From positions 1 to 49,826 of the forward strand of contig QBVD01000021.1 in NCBI GenBank assembly GCA_003058525.1: a stretch of 49,826 nt of DNA. The letters run 5' to 3'. Source of the DNA: a gamma proteobacterium symbiont of Ctena orbiculata. Its GTDB lineage: Bacteria; Pseudomonadota; Gammaproteobacteria; Chromatiales; Chromatiaceae. The notes under the pieces were generated by a model. The model searched no databases. It saw only the letters and a program-made list of their open reading frames with translations, and was not told where the DNA came from. Position 1 is the first letter of the stretch. The number at the start of each line of letters is the position of its first letter. This document shows positions 26,883 through 36,900 of the stretch, piece by piece. Both the position numbers and the translations under genes were made by a program.

Positions 26883-28598
26883 ATGTCAGACACCGACGCC
26901 CTCCACTCCAGTTTCCGTGATTTAAACCTGCCCAAGCCTTTATTGAAGGCACTTGACGAGGTCGGCTACGAAACACCGTCGCCAATTCAGGCTCAGACCA
27001 TCCCCTATATGCTGGAAGGCCGGGATCTGTTGGGACACGCACCGACGGGAACCGGCAAGACAGCTGCTTTCGCCCTGCCCCTGCTATCCAGACTCGACAC
27101 CAAACAACACATCGTCCAGGTATTGGTCCTTACACCTACCCGGGAGTTGGCGATTCAGGTAGCCGAGGCCTTTCAACGTTATGCGGCCCATATCAAGGGA
27201 TTTCATGTACTGCCGGTGTACGGCGGCCAGGACTATTCTGGTCAAATCAGGCAGTTGAAAAGAGGGGTGCACGTGGTAGTCGGCACCCCGGGACGGGTGA
27301 TGGATCACATGCGCAGGGGGACGCTTAAACTGGACTCATTGCAAGCTCTGGTGCTGGATGAAGCGGATGAGATGTTGCGCATGGGCTTTATCGATGACGT
27401 GGAGTGGATTCTGCAACAGATTCCGGAAGTGCATCAGACAGCCCTTTTCTCGGCAACCATGCCGAAAGAGATCCAACACATTGCCCGTCACCACCTCAAC
27501 AATCCCTGCGAGATCGCGATCAAGACGCGAACCGCGACTGCAGATACTATTCGACAGCGCTATTGGCAGGTCAGCGGCCTGCACAAACTCGATGCACTAA
27601 CCCGCATCCTGGAGGTGGAGACCTTCGACGCCATCATCATATTTGTTCGCACCAAGACCGCCACCAGTGAACTGGCTGAGCGCCTGGAAGCCAGGGGTTA
27701 TGCCGCCGCAGCATTGAATGGAGACATGGTGCAGAAGCAGCGGGAACAGATGGTCGAGCGCCTGAAGCGTGGCTCTCTCGATATCCTGGTCGCTACAGAC
27801 GTGGCCGCTCGCGGCCTCGATGTTGAGCGGATCAGCCATGTCATAAATTACGACATTCCCCATGACACCGAGGCCTATATCCATCGCATCGGGCGAACCG
27901 GGCGCGCCGGACGTATCGGTGACGCCATTCTTTTTGTTGCCCCGCGCGAACGTCGCATGCTCAAAGCCATAGAGAGGGCAACCAGACAAAAAATCGCATC
28001 CCTCGAGCTGCCGACCACCGAAATGGTGAACAACAAGCGTATCGCCAATTTTAAACAGCGCATCAGCGATACCATTGCAGCAGGAGAACTGGAATTCATG
28101 CAAAGCCTGCTGGAGCAGTTTCAGCAGGAGCACGATGTACCTGCACTGGAGATTGCCGCCGCGTTGGCCAAGCTGTCGATGGGTGATCAGTCTTTATTGC
28201 TGAAACCGGAAAGGGAGAGGCCAGCCCGGCGAGATACAGAGTCGAAGTCACAACGTGGGAAAAATGAGAAACGTCAGCGCAAACCACAGACCCGTCCCGC
28301 AAATGGGATGGAGCGATTTCGCATCGATGTAGGGCATCAACACCAGGTCAAACCCAGCAATATCGTTGGCGCAATCGCAAACGAAGCGGGGCTTGATGCT
28401 CAGTATATCGGGCATATCGATATCCATGATGATTTCAGCCTCGTCGATCTGCCGGTCGGGATACCGAAAGATATTTATCAGGATCTGAAAAGGGCTTGGG
28501 TGTGTGGCCAACGCTTGAACATCAGCAGATTGGAGCAGCCGAAAATGGGTAAAAAAGGCCCCCGCAAGGCGAAAAAACGAAACAAATCTGATCGGTGA
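26883..28598 (+). CDS. deaD: DEAD-box ATP-dependent RNA helicase (DeaD/CsdA-like)
   Basis: A 571-residue helicase. RecA-like domain 1: Q-motif (FRDLNLPKPLLKAL, PSPIQAQTIP), motif I HAPTGTGKT, Ia PTRELAIQ, II LDEADEML and III SATMP. Domain 2: IIFVRTKTAT, TDVAARGLDVERI and [12 protein letters not shown] basic linker follows, then a C-terminal DbpA-type RNA-binding domain (about residues 475-555, MERFRIDVGHQHQVKPSNIV). This architecture is that of DeaD, which remodels rRNA and mRNA structure during ribosome assembly and cold adaptation. The ATG at 26883 is preferred over an upstream opening of the frame; AGGAA lies upstream. A second helicase gene follows after a long leader. Confidence 0.88.
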   Translation: MSDTDALHSSFRDLNLPKPLLKALDEVGYETPSPIQAQTIPYMLEGRDLLGHAPTGTGKTAAFALPLLSRLDTKQHIVQVLVLTPTRELAIQVAEAFQRYAAHIKGFHVLPVYGGQDYSGQIRQLKRGVHVVVGTPGRVMDHMRRGTLKLDSLQALVLDEADEMLRMGFIDDVEWILQQIPEVHQTALFSATMPKEIQHIARHHLNNPCEIAIKTRTATADTIRQRYWQVSGLHKLDALTRILEVETFDAIIIFVRTKTATSELAERLEARGYAAAALNGDMVQKQREQMVERLKRGSLDILVATDVAARGLDVERISHVINYDIPHDTEAYIHRIGRTGRAGRIGDAILFVAPRERRMLKAIERATRQKIASLELPTTEMVNNKRIANFKQRISDTIAAGELEFMQSLLEQFQQEHDVPALEIAAALAKLSMGDQSLLLKPERERPARRDTESKSQRGKNEKRQRKPQTRPANGMERFRIDVGHQHQVKPSNIVGAIANEAGLDAQYIGHIDIHDDFSLVDLPVGIPKDIYQDLKRAWVCGQRLNISRLEQPKMGKKGPRKAKKRNKSDR

Positions 28599-28607
28599 CG
28601 ATTTTTC

Positions 28608-28616
28608 TGGTATAAT
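28608..28616 (+). promoter_or_regulatory. Extended -10 promoter for rhlE
   Basis: TGG followed by a perfect TATAAT (28611-28616) forms an extended -10 element, ten bases past the deaD stop codon. No good -35 is present, as expected for extended -10 promoters. Transcription would begin near 28623 and give rhlE a leader of about 330 bases. Confidence 0.5.
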
Positions 28617-28622
28617 GTGCCG

Positions 28623-28957
28623 CTTCGGGGGCGTTTGACCGGTTAGCGCCCACTAGGATAATCCGCTCGTCGAAATACCTTGAGCCGTTCGCCTCTCCCT
28701 CATCGGGGACAGCGCTTCCCGCTTATTGACAGCTATCTTTTCCAGCCCGGACCGGCTCCCGCCAGCATTGCTGTCGCAGGGAGGGCAAGACTGGAGTAAC
28801 AAATAGATTCAGAATCACAACCCGACACAGGACTTCCGGTGCGGGGCCAAAGGGTTGAGCAAGCAACTCCCCTTTTGGAAATCCAACAAATTAATCAAGT
28901 AACCGCTTCATGCTCCCTGTTGAAATGGAGCAACAGCTGGTTACGGAGTACTATCCC
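28623..28957 (+). other. Long structured leader upstream of rhlE
   Basis: About 335 bases between the promoter candidate and the rhlE start. It contains GC-rich inverted pairs (for example GGGCG near 28628 against CGCCC near 28647) and a run of short complementary segments up to 28840. No ORF or known riboswitch is recognised. Long structured leaders are typical of cold-inducible mRNAs, so a thermosensor-like role is possible but only inferred. Confidence 0.35.
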
Positions 28958-30376
28958 ATGTCATTTGAAAATCTCGGCCTGTCGGCCGAACTTCTGCGCG
29001 CCATTCACGATCAGGGTTACACCCAACCCACACCGATTCAGCGCAAGGCAATCCCCGTCATTCTCACAGGCAGGGATGTCATGGCCGGTGCCCAGACCGG
29101 TACGGGCAAGACTGCTGGCTTCACCTTACCCCTGCTGCAGCGGCTGGCGAAACAACCTTCACATAACGGTCAACGACCTGTTCGGGCCTTGGTATTGACG
29201 CCAACCCGGGAACTGGCAGCCCAGGTTGGCGACAGCGTCCAGACCTATGGCCGCCACACATCTTTACGCTCTGCGGTTATCTTCGGCGGCGTCAAGATCA
29301 ACCCTCAGATCGATAAACTGCGCCGTGGTGTTGATATCCTGATCGCCACGCCGGGCAGGCTACTGGACCATGCCGGTCAGCAGACAGTGGATCTTTCCCA
29401 AATTGAAATATTGGTGCTGGATGAAGCCGATCGCATGTTGGACATGGGGTTCATCCATGACATCCGCAAAGTACTGGCATTGCTGCCCGACAACAACAAA
29501 CGTCAGAATCTCCTCTTTTCCGCCACATTTTCCAGTGATATCAAAAAACTCGCTGACCGCTTGCTGGATCATCCCGAATTGATAGAGGTCGCGCGTAGAA
29601 ACACCACCGCCGAAAGGATCAAACAGGTGGTCCATCCGGTGGATAAACGGCGCAAGCGAGAGATGTTGAGCCATATGATCGGATCGCAAAACTGGCGACA
29701 AGTGTTGGTATTCACACGCACCAAACATGGCGCTAACCGTCTGGCACAACAACTGGAGAAGGACGGTCTTAGCGCATCGGCGATTCACGGCAATAAAAGT
29801 CAGGGTGCGCGCACCCGGGCACTGGCCGGTTTCAAAAACGGTGAGATACGTGTGCTGGTAGCCACCGATATCGCCGCACGTGGCTTGGATATCGACCAGC
29901 TGCCTCATGTTGTAAACTACGAGTTACCCAATGTCCCCGAGGACTATGTCCACCGTATCGGGCGTACCGGGAGGGCCGGAAATGAAGGGGAAGCCATATC
30001 TCTCGTATGCCTGGATGAACACAAGCTGTTAAAGGATATTGAGCGACTTTTGAAACAAAAGATTCCGGAAATAGTTGTTGAAGGCTACGAACCGGATCCC
30101 AACATCAAAGCCGAGCCCATTCAGAAGCGAGGAAATGGTCATGATCGTATACAAAACAGAAAACCGAACGGCAACAAAAACCGTGTAAATACAACCAAGA
30201 AGCGATCTGTCAATAAAACCCGACAATCAGATACCCGAATTGACGCAGAAAAACAGTCCCCGACAAAAGCCACACACAAACACAAGCGCAGCAAGCAGAA
30301 TGAAAGCCAATCATCGACACATCGACATTCACGGGTAAAACGAAGTAAGGAGGTAGCCGCATTACTGGGTGGTTGA
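28958..30376 (+). CDS. rhlE: DEAD-box ATP-dependent RNA helicase RhlE
   Basis: A 472-residue helicase. The Q-motif ([21 protein letters not shown]), motif [59 protein letters not shown] and [10 protein letters not shown] are all present. The [15 protein letters not shown] stretch after the DEAD motif is typical of RhlE. A basic, low-complexity tail (about residues 385-472, Lys/Arg/Asn/His/Ser-rich) probably adds RNA affinity. GGAG at 28945-28948 fixes the ATG at 28958. Its last 15 bases overlap the convergent GGDEF/EAL gene. It is close to deaD, but a promoter between them suggests separate control. Confidence 0.88.
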   Translation: MSFENLGLSAELLRAIHDQGYTQPTPIQRKAIPVILTGRDVMAGAQTGTGKTAGFTLPLLQRLAKQPSHNGQRPVRALVLTPTRELAAQVGDSVQTYGRHTSLRSAVIFGGVKINPQIDKLRRGVDILIATPGRLLDHAGQQTVDLSQIEILVLDEADRMLDMGFIHDIRKVLALLPDNNKRQNLLFSATFSSDIKKLADRLLDHPELIEVARRNTTAERIKQVVHPVDKRRKREMLSHMIGSQNWRQVLVFTRTKHGANRLAQQLEKDGLSASAIHGNKSQGARTRALAGFKNGEIRVLVATDIAARGLDIDQLPHVVNYELPNVPEDYVHRIGRTGRAGNEGEAISLVCLDEHKLLKDIERLLKQKIPEIVVEGYEPDPNIKAEPIQKRGNGHDRIQNRKPNGNKNRVNTTKKRSVNKTRQSDTRIDAEKQSPTKATHKHKRSKQNESQSSTHRHSRVKRSKEVAALLGG

Positions 30377-33300
30377 TATGCCAGGGTCGGTTAGATACGT
30401 TTTTTCAAATTGCTCCAGGGGTATGGGTCTACTGAAATAATAGCCCTGAAAAACAGTACATCCATACTCTAAAAGCATGTTGCGTATCTCCTGTGTTTCA
30501 ACCCCTTCCGCAACAACCTCCAGATGTAACTGTTTGGCCAGATTGAGAATAGTCTCCACCAATGCGGCATCATTCGGATCGGTGAGTATATCCCGGACGA
30601 AGGAGCGGTCAATCTTAATCTCACTGATCGGCAGGCTTTTCAAATAAGCCAATGATGAATAGCCGGTTCCGAAATCGTCAATGGAGAATCTGACACCGAA
30701 ATCCTTTAATTCCTTCATTTTTTCGACGGTCTCGTCGATGTTGCCGATAAGCATACTTTCCGTCAGTTCAAGTGTCAGGTTGTCCGGGTCATTGCCGCTA
30801 TCCTTCACGGCCGTTCTGATCGCATCGACAAAATTCTTTTTTCGAAACTGCATGGCGCTGACATTAATCGATATGCGTGGAACCCTGTGTTCAGGGTACT
30901 GCCGCATCCATTTCAGCTGTGCCAAAAGTGATTCACGCAATACAAATTCACTGATCGGTTCTATCAGGCCACTCTCTTCAGCCAATGGAATGAATTCGTC
31001 CGGTAACACTAAAGTATTGTCACGCATGCACCAACGCACCAGACTTTCGGCGCCAACCATTTGTCCGTCTAGGTCAATCTGCGGTTGGAAGTGGACCAGA
31101 AATTCCCTCTTATCGACTGCCTGATGCAACTGCTCCAATAACCTTAATCGAGCTTCAACTTTCTGTTGCATTTCAGGTGAGAAAAACTTGATCGTATTGC
31201 GGCCGGCCTCTTTTGCCTGATACATGGCTGTATCCGCTTTTCTCAGTACATCGTCAGCCGACTCATTGTCTGTGGGGAAGATTGTGATACCAATACTGGC
31301 ACTGGTTCTTATATCATGCTTTTCTATATCATAGGGAATGGCAATCGCCTGCAACAGTTTACCGGCGATAACCTGTACGTTGTTGATGGCAGTCTCTAAA
31401 TCCTCATTGGTTTCAGATAACAGGACAACAAATTCGTCACCCCCCAAACGTGCCACGGTATCTTCGCTTCGCACCGATTCCTGCATACGAACAGCCAGCT
31501 GCTGCAGCAAGCTATCGCCGACCGTATGTCCAAGCGTATCGTTAATATGTTTGAAGTGGTCCAGATCGATAAAGATCACAATGCCCAGTTTATTATGCCG
31601 CAAACAGCGTGAAACGGTTTGAGATAAACGATCCACAAGTGTTCGTCGATTGGGCAGACTGGTGAGAATATCATTGGTAGCCTGAAATTTTATCAACTCC
31701 TCATCAGCGTGTTGTTTGGTTACATCCTCAGTCATCAGCATGTAGCCATTCAAAATCTTGGATTCATCCCAGATAGGCGAGATTCTGGCATCAATATATT
31801 GTTTACTGCCATCAATTATACGTTGCAAAGAGAAACGAAACTCACCCTCTTCTCTGGCTGATTGCAACGCTTTGGACATCTGCTCATCGGCCACACTGCC
31901 CACTCCGCCGTGAAAGAAGTGAATGTCTTTACCTTCCAGTTCGTCAGGTTTCATACCGAATATCTGAGCGGCAGTTTGATTGTAATAGGTAATATTCAGA
32001 TCATTGTCAGTCGCAATAAAGCCAATTTTAATCGATGCACTTAATATGCTATTGAGATAAGTGGTTTTTTCACGCAATCCCCGTTCAGCACGTCGCCACT
32101 CGGTTATATCATGCCATACACAAAACAGTGCACTTTTGCCTTCGAAAGGTATTCGTGTCAATGAGACCTCTAAGAGGAGTGGTTTACCGTCTTTTTTTAG
32201 ATGCTGCCATTCGAATCGATGATACCCATTCAAATAGGCCTGCTCCATCATGTCGTCGGCTTTACTCACAGATCGCTGCCCGTCCGGCTGCTTTTCGGGG
32301 GACAAACTGGATGGATGTACCTGTTGTATTTCATCTGCACTGCCATATCCCAACGTCCGAATTGCCGCATCATTGGCCAGAACGAACTTGTCGCTTTGAA
32401 TCACTAGCATTGGGTCTTCGGAAAGCTCAAACAATAAACGGTATTTCTCTTCGCTTTCTCGAAGCATTCGCCCTTGATGAAGAAGCTGGGTAGACTGTAA
32501 TCGCAGTTTTCGATTCTTACGCGAGGTTACCAGGCTATAAAAAATCAGTGTTGCAACTAATGCAATTGCAAGAAAGATAAGAATCGACAATATCGCATTA
32601 CGATTATCCTGATAAAAACTGATTTTGGGGTGGAGGATCTTGGCCTTGCTGTGAATGTAGTCTGGTAAATCCAGCTTTAAGGACTCCAGAACCCTGTGAT
32701 CAATTACATATTCATTCGGACTGTCGGTAACAGGCAATATTGAACTGATGGGTTGGCCGTCAAGATAATCGCGCATCAGAGCGGCGGCAGTCGATCCTTG
32801 TGCATGGCCACTGGTGACATAGCCACCCAGCACACCATCTAAGAGATAAGCATCTTCCATGCTGATAACGACATCCGCGTTGGATGATGTTATACGTGAA
32901 ATTGTCTGGTGGAGATTGAGTATCTCGCCTTGACTATTCTGTAATGCACCTAAAGTAGTGAGCAAGACTACCGGCCTTTCAATCTGAGTCAAGCGACTCA
33001 AGATAATGTCCAGTCGATTATCCGCCAGATAGGTAATTTTCATCCGCGGTCGCGTCGCCATCTCCTGATGTATTTCTCGTTCGATGGCCTGGTAGGTATT
33101 TGAATCGTCGCCAAGCACCACGATATGGCTTACATCGCCAAATAGAGCATCTAGTAAATCCAGATTGGGCCCGATCTCTTTTTTTTCAAAAACGCCGGTG
33201 ACTCTGCTTTTGTCAAGCTTGGATTGGATCGAATAATCGTTGACTCCGGAGAAGAATATCGGTGTGTCAGGAAACAGTGCGGAGAGCTCATCTATACCAA

Positions 33301-33640
33301 AACTTAAACCGTTGTCATCTGTGACATACAGTACATCTGGATTGAAATCATGGTATTTCCGCTTCAGGTAATCGGCAAATCGATCTGCATAATCCTCATC
33401 ATAGTGAATGCGTTTAGTATCCAGATATTCTGTTTTTATCGTGGGTTGTAGGGTTAATCCCTGTTTTAGCCTTTCGACAAAACCTTCATGTTGCCCCTTG
33501 GTCCAGGGATATTCTTGGCTGTAGGCGTGTACAATCAGTACTCTTACGGTATCTGAGGCAGGGGTCTGTGAGGCAGGCAGCAACAGTGCCGCAATAATAA
33601 ATACGAAAATACTTAACTTATTGATATATATAGAAAACAC
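30362..33640 (-). CDS. Periplasmic-sensing PAS-GGDEF-EAL cyclic-di-GMP protein
   Basis: A 1092-residue inner-membrane signalling protein. In order: signal peptide (1-28); a periplasmic ABC-transporter substrate-binding-like domain (about 33-320, [18 protein letters not shown]); a membrane helix (about 350-372); two PAS domains (about 395-640); GGDEF (about 655-815, LGGDEF near 730 with an intact RxxD I-site, RSED); and EAL (about 830-1080). EAL catalytic residues are kept ([36 protein letters not shown]). The name motif reads ESL, an accepted variant retaining the catalytic Glu. Both synthesis and hydrolysis of cyclic di-GMP are plausible. The ligand of the periplasmic domain is unknown. Its 3' end overlaps rhlE tail to tail. 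Confidence 0.88.
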   Translation of the reverse strand: MFSIYINKLSIFVFIIAALLLPASQTPASDTVRVLIVHAYSQEYPWTKGQHEGFVERLKQGLTLQPTIKTEYLDTKRIHYDEDYADRFADYLKRKYHDFNPDVLYVTDDNGLSFGIDELSALFPDTPIFFSGVNDYSIQSKLDKSRVTGVFEKKEIGPNLDLLDALFGDVSHIVVLGDDSNTYQAIEREIHQEMATRPRMKITYLADNRLDIILSRLTQIERPVVLLTTLGALQNSQGEILNLHQTISRITSSNADVVISMEDAYLLDGVLGGYVTSGHAQGSTAAALMRDYLDGQPISSILPVTDSPNEYVIDHRVLESLKLDLPDYIHSKAKILHPKISFYQDNRNAILSILIFLAIALVATLIFYSLVTSRKNRKLRLQSTQLLHQGRMLRESEEKYRLLFELSEDPMLVIQSDKFVLANDAAIRTLGYGSADEIQQVHPSSLSPEKQPDGQRSVSKADDMMEQAYLNGYHRFEWQHLKKDGKPLLLEVSLTRIPFEGKSALFCVWHDITEWRRAERGLREKTTYLNSILSASIKIGFIATDNDLNITYYNQTAAQIFGMKPDELEGKDIHFFHGGVGSVADEQMSKALQSAREEGEFRFSLQRIIDGSKQYIDARISPIWDESKILNGYMLMTEDVTKQHADEELIKFQATNDILTSLPNRRTLVDRLSQTVSRCLRHNKLGIVIFIDLDHFKHINDTLGHTVGDSLLQQLAVRMQESVRSEDTVARLGGDEFVVLLSETNEDLETAINNVQVIAGKLLQAIAIPYDIEKHDIRTSASIGITIFPTDNESADDVLRKADTAMYQAKEAGRNTIKFFSPEMQQKVEARLRLLEQLHQAVDKREFLVHFQPQIDLDGQMVGAESLVRWCMRDNTLVLPDEFIPLAEESGLIEPISEFVLRESLLAQLKWMRQYPEHRVPRISINVSAMQFRKKNFVDAIRTAVKDSGNDPDNLTLELTESMLIGNIDETVEKMKELKDFGVRFSIDDFGTGYSSLAYLKSLPISEIKIDRSFVRDILTDPNDAALVETILNLAKQLHLEVVAEGVETQEIRNMLLEYGCTVFQGYYFSRPIPLEQFEKTYLTDPGISTTQ

Positions 33641-34086
33641 ACAGATTCTTGCACGGTCCGCAAAATTATCGATTTAGCCAATCAATCTTCCCACATCTAT
33701 ATTCAATTAACTATTCTTATCGTTCCCGTCTTGGCTCAATCATCGACTTTCTTTCTAAGCAGCTTCCTAAGTTACAAGCGAGTAACCCTAAAATAATCTT
33801 TTATTACAATATGTTACATATCATCACCACCAATTCGCCAGAAGTACATCCAGGGACCTTTCAATCGGTGGCAGCTACTCGGCGAATAAATTTTGTTGTT
33901 TGCATTTCTTTACCGGGAGAAGTATCGTGGGTGGTCTGCATGATCTTTGACCTGCCTATAACGCCTCAAATTCGCTGTCTCACTACAGATGCAACCGAAT
34001 CGAGCAACATAGCGCCTGCCAAGATCCATGGGGATGGTCCGTTTATTGTGGCGGGCATATTTGCAATTCATTGAGGTAATTTACTG
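33641..34086. other. Leader/intergenic region upstream of the cold-shock gene
   Basis: About 445 bases between the divergent GGDEF/EAL gene and the cold-shock gene. A 141-codon plus-strand frame crosses it, but its composition is unlike a protein and it ends at the cold-shock ribosome binding site, so I do not call it. A long 5' leader of the cold-shock mRNA is the likely content; I could not place its promoter. Confidence 0.4.
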
Positions 34087-34296
34087 ATGTCAGAAAGACA
34101 GATCGGAACCGTTAAATGGTTCGACAGCGGAAAGGGTTATGGTTTTATCGAACGTGAAAACGGCAAGGATCTTTTCGTCCATTTTCGCGCTATTGCCGGT
34201 GAAGGACACCGTTCTCTGGAGGATGGTCAAAAAGTGGAATTTACTGAGGTCGAGGGTAAGAAGGGTCCGCAGGCTGATAACGTAGTTCCCCTGTAA
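34087..34296 (+). CDS. Cold-shock domain protein
   Basis: A 69-residue single cold-shock domain (OB fold) that binds single-stranded RNA or DNA. RNP1 is KGYGFIE (residues 17-23) and RNP2 is DLFVHF (29-34). The N-terminal [11 protein letters not shown] and the C-terminal GPQADNV are typical of CspA-family proteins. GAGGT at 34073-34077 is well spaced for the ATG. Whether it is cold-induced or constitutive cannot be told. An imperfect hairpin at about 34362-34383 follows, then an RRM protein gene. Confidence 0.93.
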   Translation: MSERQIGTVKWFDSGKGYGFIERENGKDLFVHFRAIAGEGHRSLEDGQKVEFTEVEGKKGPQADNVVPL

Positions 34297-34417
34297 CTCT
34301 TAATTCTTCCCCGTTGCCACTCACCTTGGCATCCTGTCATATCTGCGAACCAACGGGCGATATCCGTACAGGGATGCACGGATTGGTCTTTCATCACACT
34401 TACTCAGGAATAGGTCA

Positions 34418-34684
34418 ATGATTACCCTATCGGTTCGCGGTCTTCCCAGATCGACCACAGAAGAGAGTTTGACAGCACTCTTTACAGAATATGGCGTAGT
34501 GCGTTCTCTTAAAATAGCCAAGGACCTCTTCAGCGGTGACTGTAGAGGTTTCGCCACCATCGATATGGAGGGTCACGAAGCCCGGGCCGCAATCGCTGCA
34601 CTTGATGGTAGCGATCTAGGCGGCAGTACAATTCGCGTGGGCCCGGACAGACCTAAAAAAGGAAAGAGCAAAAAACGCCGCTGA
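34418..34684 (+). CDS. RRM-domain RNA-binding protein
   Basis: An 88-residue protein with one RNA recognition motif. RNP2 is LSVRGLP (residues 4-10) and RNP1 is RGFATIDM (about 43-50), in the usual beta-alpha-beta layout. A strongly basic tail (PKKGKSKKRR) follows. The RNP1 aromatic positions are partly replaced (Ala, Ile), but the first Phe is kept. Bacterial single-RRM proteins are common in cyanobacteria and some proteobacteria and are often cold-related. It lies about 120 bases after the cold-shock gene in the same direction and may be expressed with it. Confidence 0.85.
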   Translation: MITLSVRGLPRSTTEESLTALFTEYGVVRSLKIAKDLFSGDCRGFATIDMEGHEARAAIAALDGSDLGGSTIRVGPDRPKKGKSKKRR

Positions 34685-34755
34685 GCACATCAGCTTGCGA
34701 GTCAATGCTGCATGTAACGCTGATTTGATTGCCGGAATTACGGTGGCAGCAGACC

Positions 34756-35910
34756 CTAAAAGTAACCATCGGTCAGGGTTTTCATAAAATTGACCAGATC
34801 AGCACGATCCTGATCGGACAATCCCAGGCCGACAAAAGTGCCGGCATTCATTTCAGCCGCGATGTTGTCGTCATTCACTTCCGGCGTGATAAACAGGTTT
34901 GCAACCTGAATATCATAGTGCAGCACCGTCTCTTCCAGCGTGGCGTAGACACCATTGTGCATATAGGGTGCCGTCAACTCCACATTGCGCAAGGTGGGAA
35001 CCTTGAATTTACCCCGTTCACCTGCCCTGTCTGACTCAGTAATCGCACTGCTGGCTCCGAGGCCGATATCGATAAAAGAGTTGTCAGCCAGATAGGCAGG
35101 GTTATTCAGGTTAATCGGTGTTCCGATATTGTAGTAGCGAAAGTTTGTAAACAGGGATGTTTCAGGTGTGTCACCGACTGTATGACAGTTTGCGCATTTA
35201 GTCACCTCGGCATCCATGAACAGATCAAACCCACGCTGTTCCGATGCAGTCATGGTGTAGTTGCCCATCAGGTAAGCGTCAAACTTCGAACTGAATCTGT
35301 TGACCTCTGAAGAAGCTTCAAATGCTGCGATCGCGGTTGCAATGTTGTGATAGGCCATCGTTGTATCATTAAACGCATCCGCACCGAATACAGCGATGAA
35401 GTCCGAAGAGTAGTCAGAGTTTTGTACCTTTGCGACAACCTCGGCCTCGGACGTGTTATTCATTTCGACCGGGTTGAGGAAGGGCCCCTTGGCCTGTTCA
35501 ACCAAGTCAACGGCACGCCCATCGAGAAACTGCCCACCCTGGTAATTGGAGTTTGTCTCCGGTGTCTGATCCTGATCCGCAACTTCCCCAAAGGATGGAG
35601 CGAAAGAGGCGTAGGCAGCGGTGGGCGCATTTCGATCACCAAATTCTCCGCCTACGGATCCCTCCGAAACCGGAGCTGTAACGCTGACACGAGGATCGGC
35701 GAAGCCGTTGTCCGGGTCGTGACAAGAGCCACATGCCTGGTTGCTGCCACTGGATAGATTGGTATCAAAAAACAGCTTCTTTCCCAACTCAGCCATGGAT
35801 ATAGTCGATGTATTGGTGTTATCACTGTTCCCGCCACCGCCACCACCGCCGCCACATGAAACGGTCAAGCATCCAATCAATACAGCAATGCCGGCTCTAT
35901 AAAATCCCAT
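34756..35910 (-). CDS. Lipoprotein di-heme cytochrome c peroxidase
   Basis: A 384-residue predicted lipoprotein of the cytochrome c peroxidase/MauG family that would reduce hydrogen peroxide in the periplasm. Lipobox LTVSC (Cys19) is followed by a run of about eight glycines and a Ser/Thr/Asn linker. The two heme motifs are CGSCH (60-64) and CANCH (239-243). The Met of APYMHNG (about 317) is the probable distal ligand of the second heme. GQFLDGRAVDLVEQAKGPFL and KVPTLRNVELTAPYM are hallmark stretches. The start is the ATG at 35910, preceded by GGAG; the upstream frame (to 35997) lacks a leader. Reduced-state activation, as in CcpA enzymes, cannot be judged. Confidence 0.87.
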   Translation of the reverse strand: MGFYRAGIAVLIGCLTVSCGGGGGGGGNSDNTNTSTISMAELGKKLFFDTNLSSGSNQACGSCHDPDNGFADPRVSVTAPVSEGSVGGEFGDRNAPTAAYASFAPSFGEVADQDQTPETNSNYQGGQFLDGRAVDLVEQAKGPFLNPVEMNNTSEAEVVAKVQNSDYSSDFIAVFGADAFNDTTMAYHNIATAIAAFEASSEVNRFSSKFDAYLMGNYTMTASEQRGFDLFMDAEVTKCANCHTVGDTPETSLFTNFRYYNIGTPINLNNPAYLADNSFIDIGLGASSAITESDRAGERGKFKVPTLRNVELTAPYMHNGVYATLEETVLHYDIQVANLFITPEVNDDNIAAEMNAGTFVGLGLSDQDRADLVNFMKTLTDGYF

Positions 35911-36130
35911 GGCTCTTCTACTCCAAAATACATAAATACCAAATAGCTTGGCAAAGAATCGGATATTGCAGGGAGGTTTGAACTTGACATCGATCAAAAA
36001 ACAGGGAACTAGGCCTGAGCGACGGACTAGAATGGGGAGTGCATCACATCAAATTATGAGTGTGGGAATTTAAGGATGCCTCATCCATTCAGGGCTCAGC
36101 CTGTATGAGACTTGATTAAGCATCTAACGG

Positions 36131-36886
36131 CTATTTCAAGAACTCCACGCGCAGATTGACACGGCGATTCTCGGCACGACCATTGGGATTTGAATTATCT
36201 GCAACAGGATGAGCATCCGCATAGCTGACCGAACGCAGATGTTTCGGCGCAAATCCCTGGTCCAACAGAAAACGGGTAACTGCATTGGCGCGAGCTGCCG
36301 CCAGTTCCCAATTCGACTGAAACCTGCCACCCAAAATCGGCCTGTCATCGGTATGCCCTTCCACGGCAATATCCGCCTCGCCAATCTCCTGCAGTGTCAC
36401 AGCGAGCTTTTTCAATACGGGCAGGGCCTCGGCAAGCAGTTCCGCCTTGCCTGAATCGAAAAGAATCACATCGGCGATCTCCAGGGAGATCCCCTTGTCC
36501 CGTTGTACAACCTTAACCTCATCCTGGAAACGATCCTCTATCGCCGCAACCAGACGGGTTTCGGCATCAATGGTCTGTGCGGAATCAGCGTCAGTTTGAA
36601 TCGATGGTTGCGGTTGTTGTACTTCAATAGTCGGCTCGTCGCTGGGAACGGCCTCATAGCTCGCCGCCATCCGGCTGTCTTCATTGGTTGTCTGGAGATG
36701 CTGTACTGCCATCTGTCCCAATAACACAACCAACATGGCCAGGATGACGCTCAGCACATCCACATAGGTCAGTAGCCATCCGCCATCGTTCTCTTCAATC
36801 TCCCAGGCATACCAGGTAGTGCCATCCAGTATTTCTTCCCTGGCTGCTTTATCGAGCATCTGGTTCTTTCCACTGTTGATGGTCAT
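36131..36886 (-). CDS. MotB/OmpA-domain stator-like protein
   Basis: A 251-residue inner-membrane protein. A cytoplasmic N terminus is followed by one membrane helix (about 40-60) starting LLTYVDVLSVILAMLVVLLG, with Asp43 in the position of the proton-binding Asp of MotB/ExbD. A Gln/Pro/Ser-rich linker leads to a C-terminal OmpA-like peptidoglycan-binding domain (about 140-250: VILFDSGKAEL, VEGHTDDRPI, NWELAAARANAV, NRRVNLRVE). It is the second gene of a two-gene unit with the MotA/ExbB-like gene 14 bases upstream. With no flagellar genes in view, it may power an envelope process or be an accessory flagellar stator. Confidence 0.8.
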   Translation of the reverse strand: MTINSGKNQMLDKAAREEILDGTTWYAWEIEENDGGWLLTYVDVLSVILAMLVVLLGQMAVQHLQTTNEDSRMAASYEAVPSDEPTIEVQQPQPSIQTDADSAQTIDAETRLVAAIEDRFQDEVKVVQRDKGISLEIADVILFDSGKAELLAEALPVLKKLAVTLQEIGEADIAVEGHTDDRPILGGRFQSNWELAAARANAVTRFLLDQGFAPKHLRSVSYADAHPVADNSNPNGRAENRRVNLRVEFLK

Positions 36887-36900
36887 CGGTAGTCATGCCC

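Noticed and set aside
33649-34074. 141-codon plus-strand frame upstream of the cold-shock gene
   Set aside because: No ribosome binding site, non-protein-like composition, and position in the probable leader of the cold-shock mRNA.
34362-34383. ATCCGT/ACGGAT hairpin after the cold-shock gene
   Set aside because: Six-base stem with a ten-base loop and no U-tract; too weak to list as a terminator.
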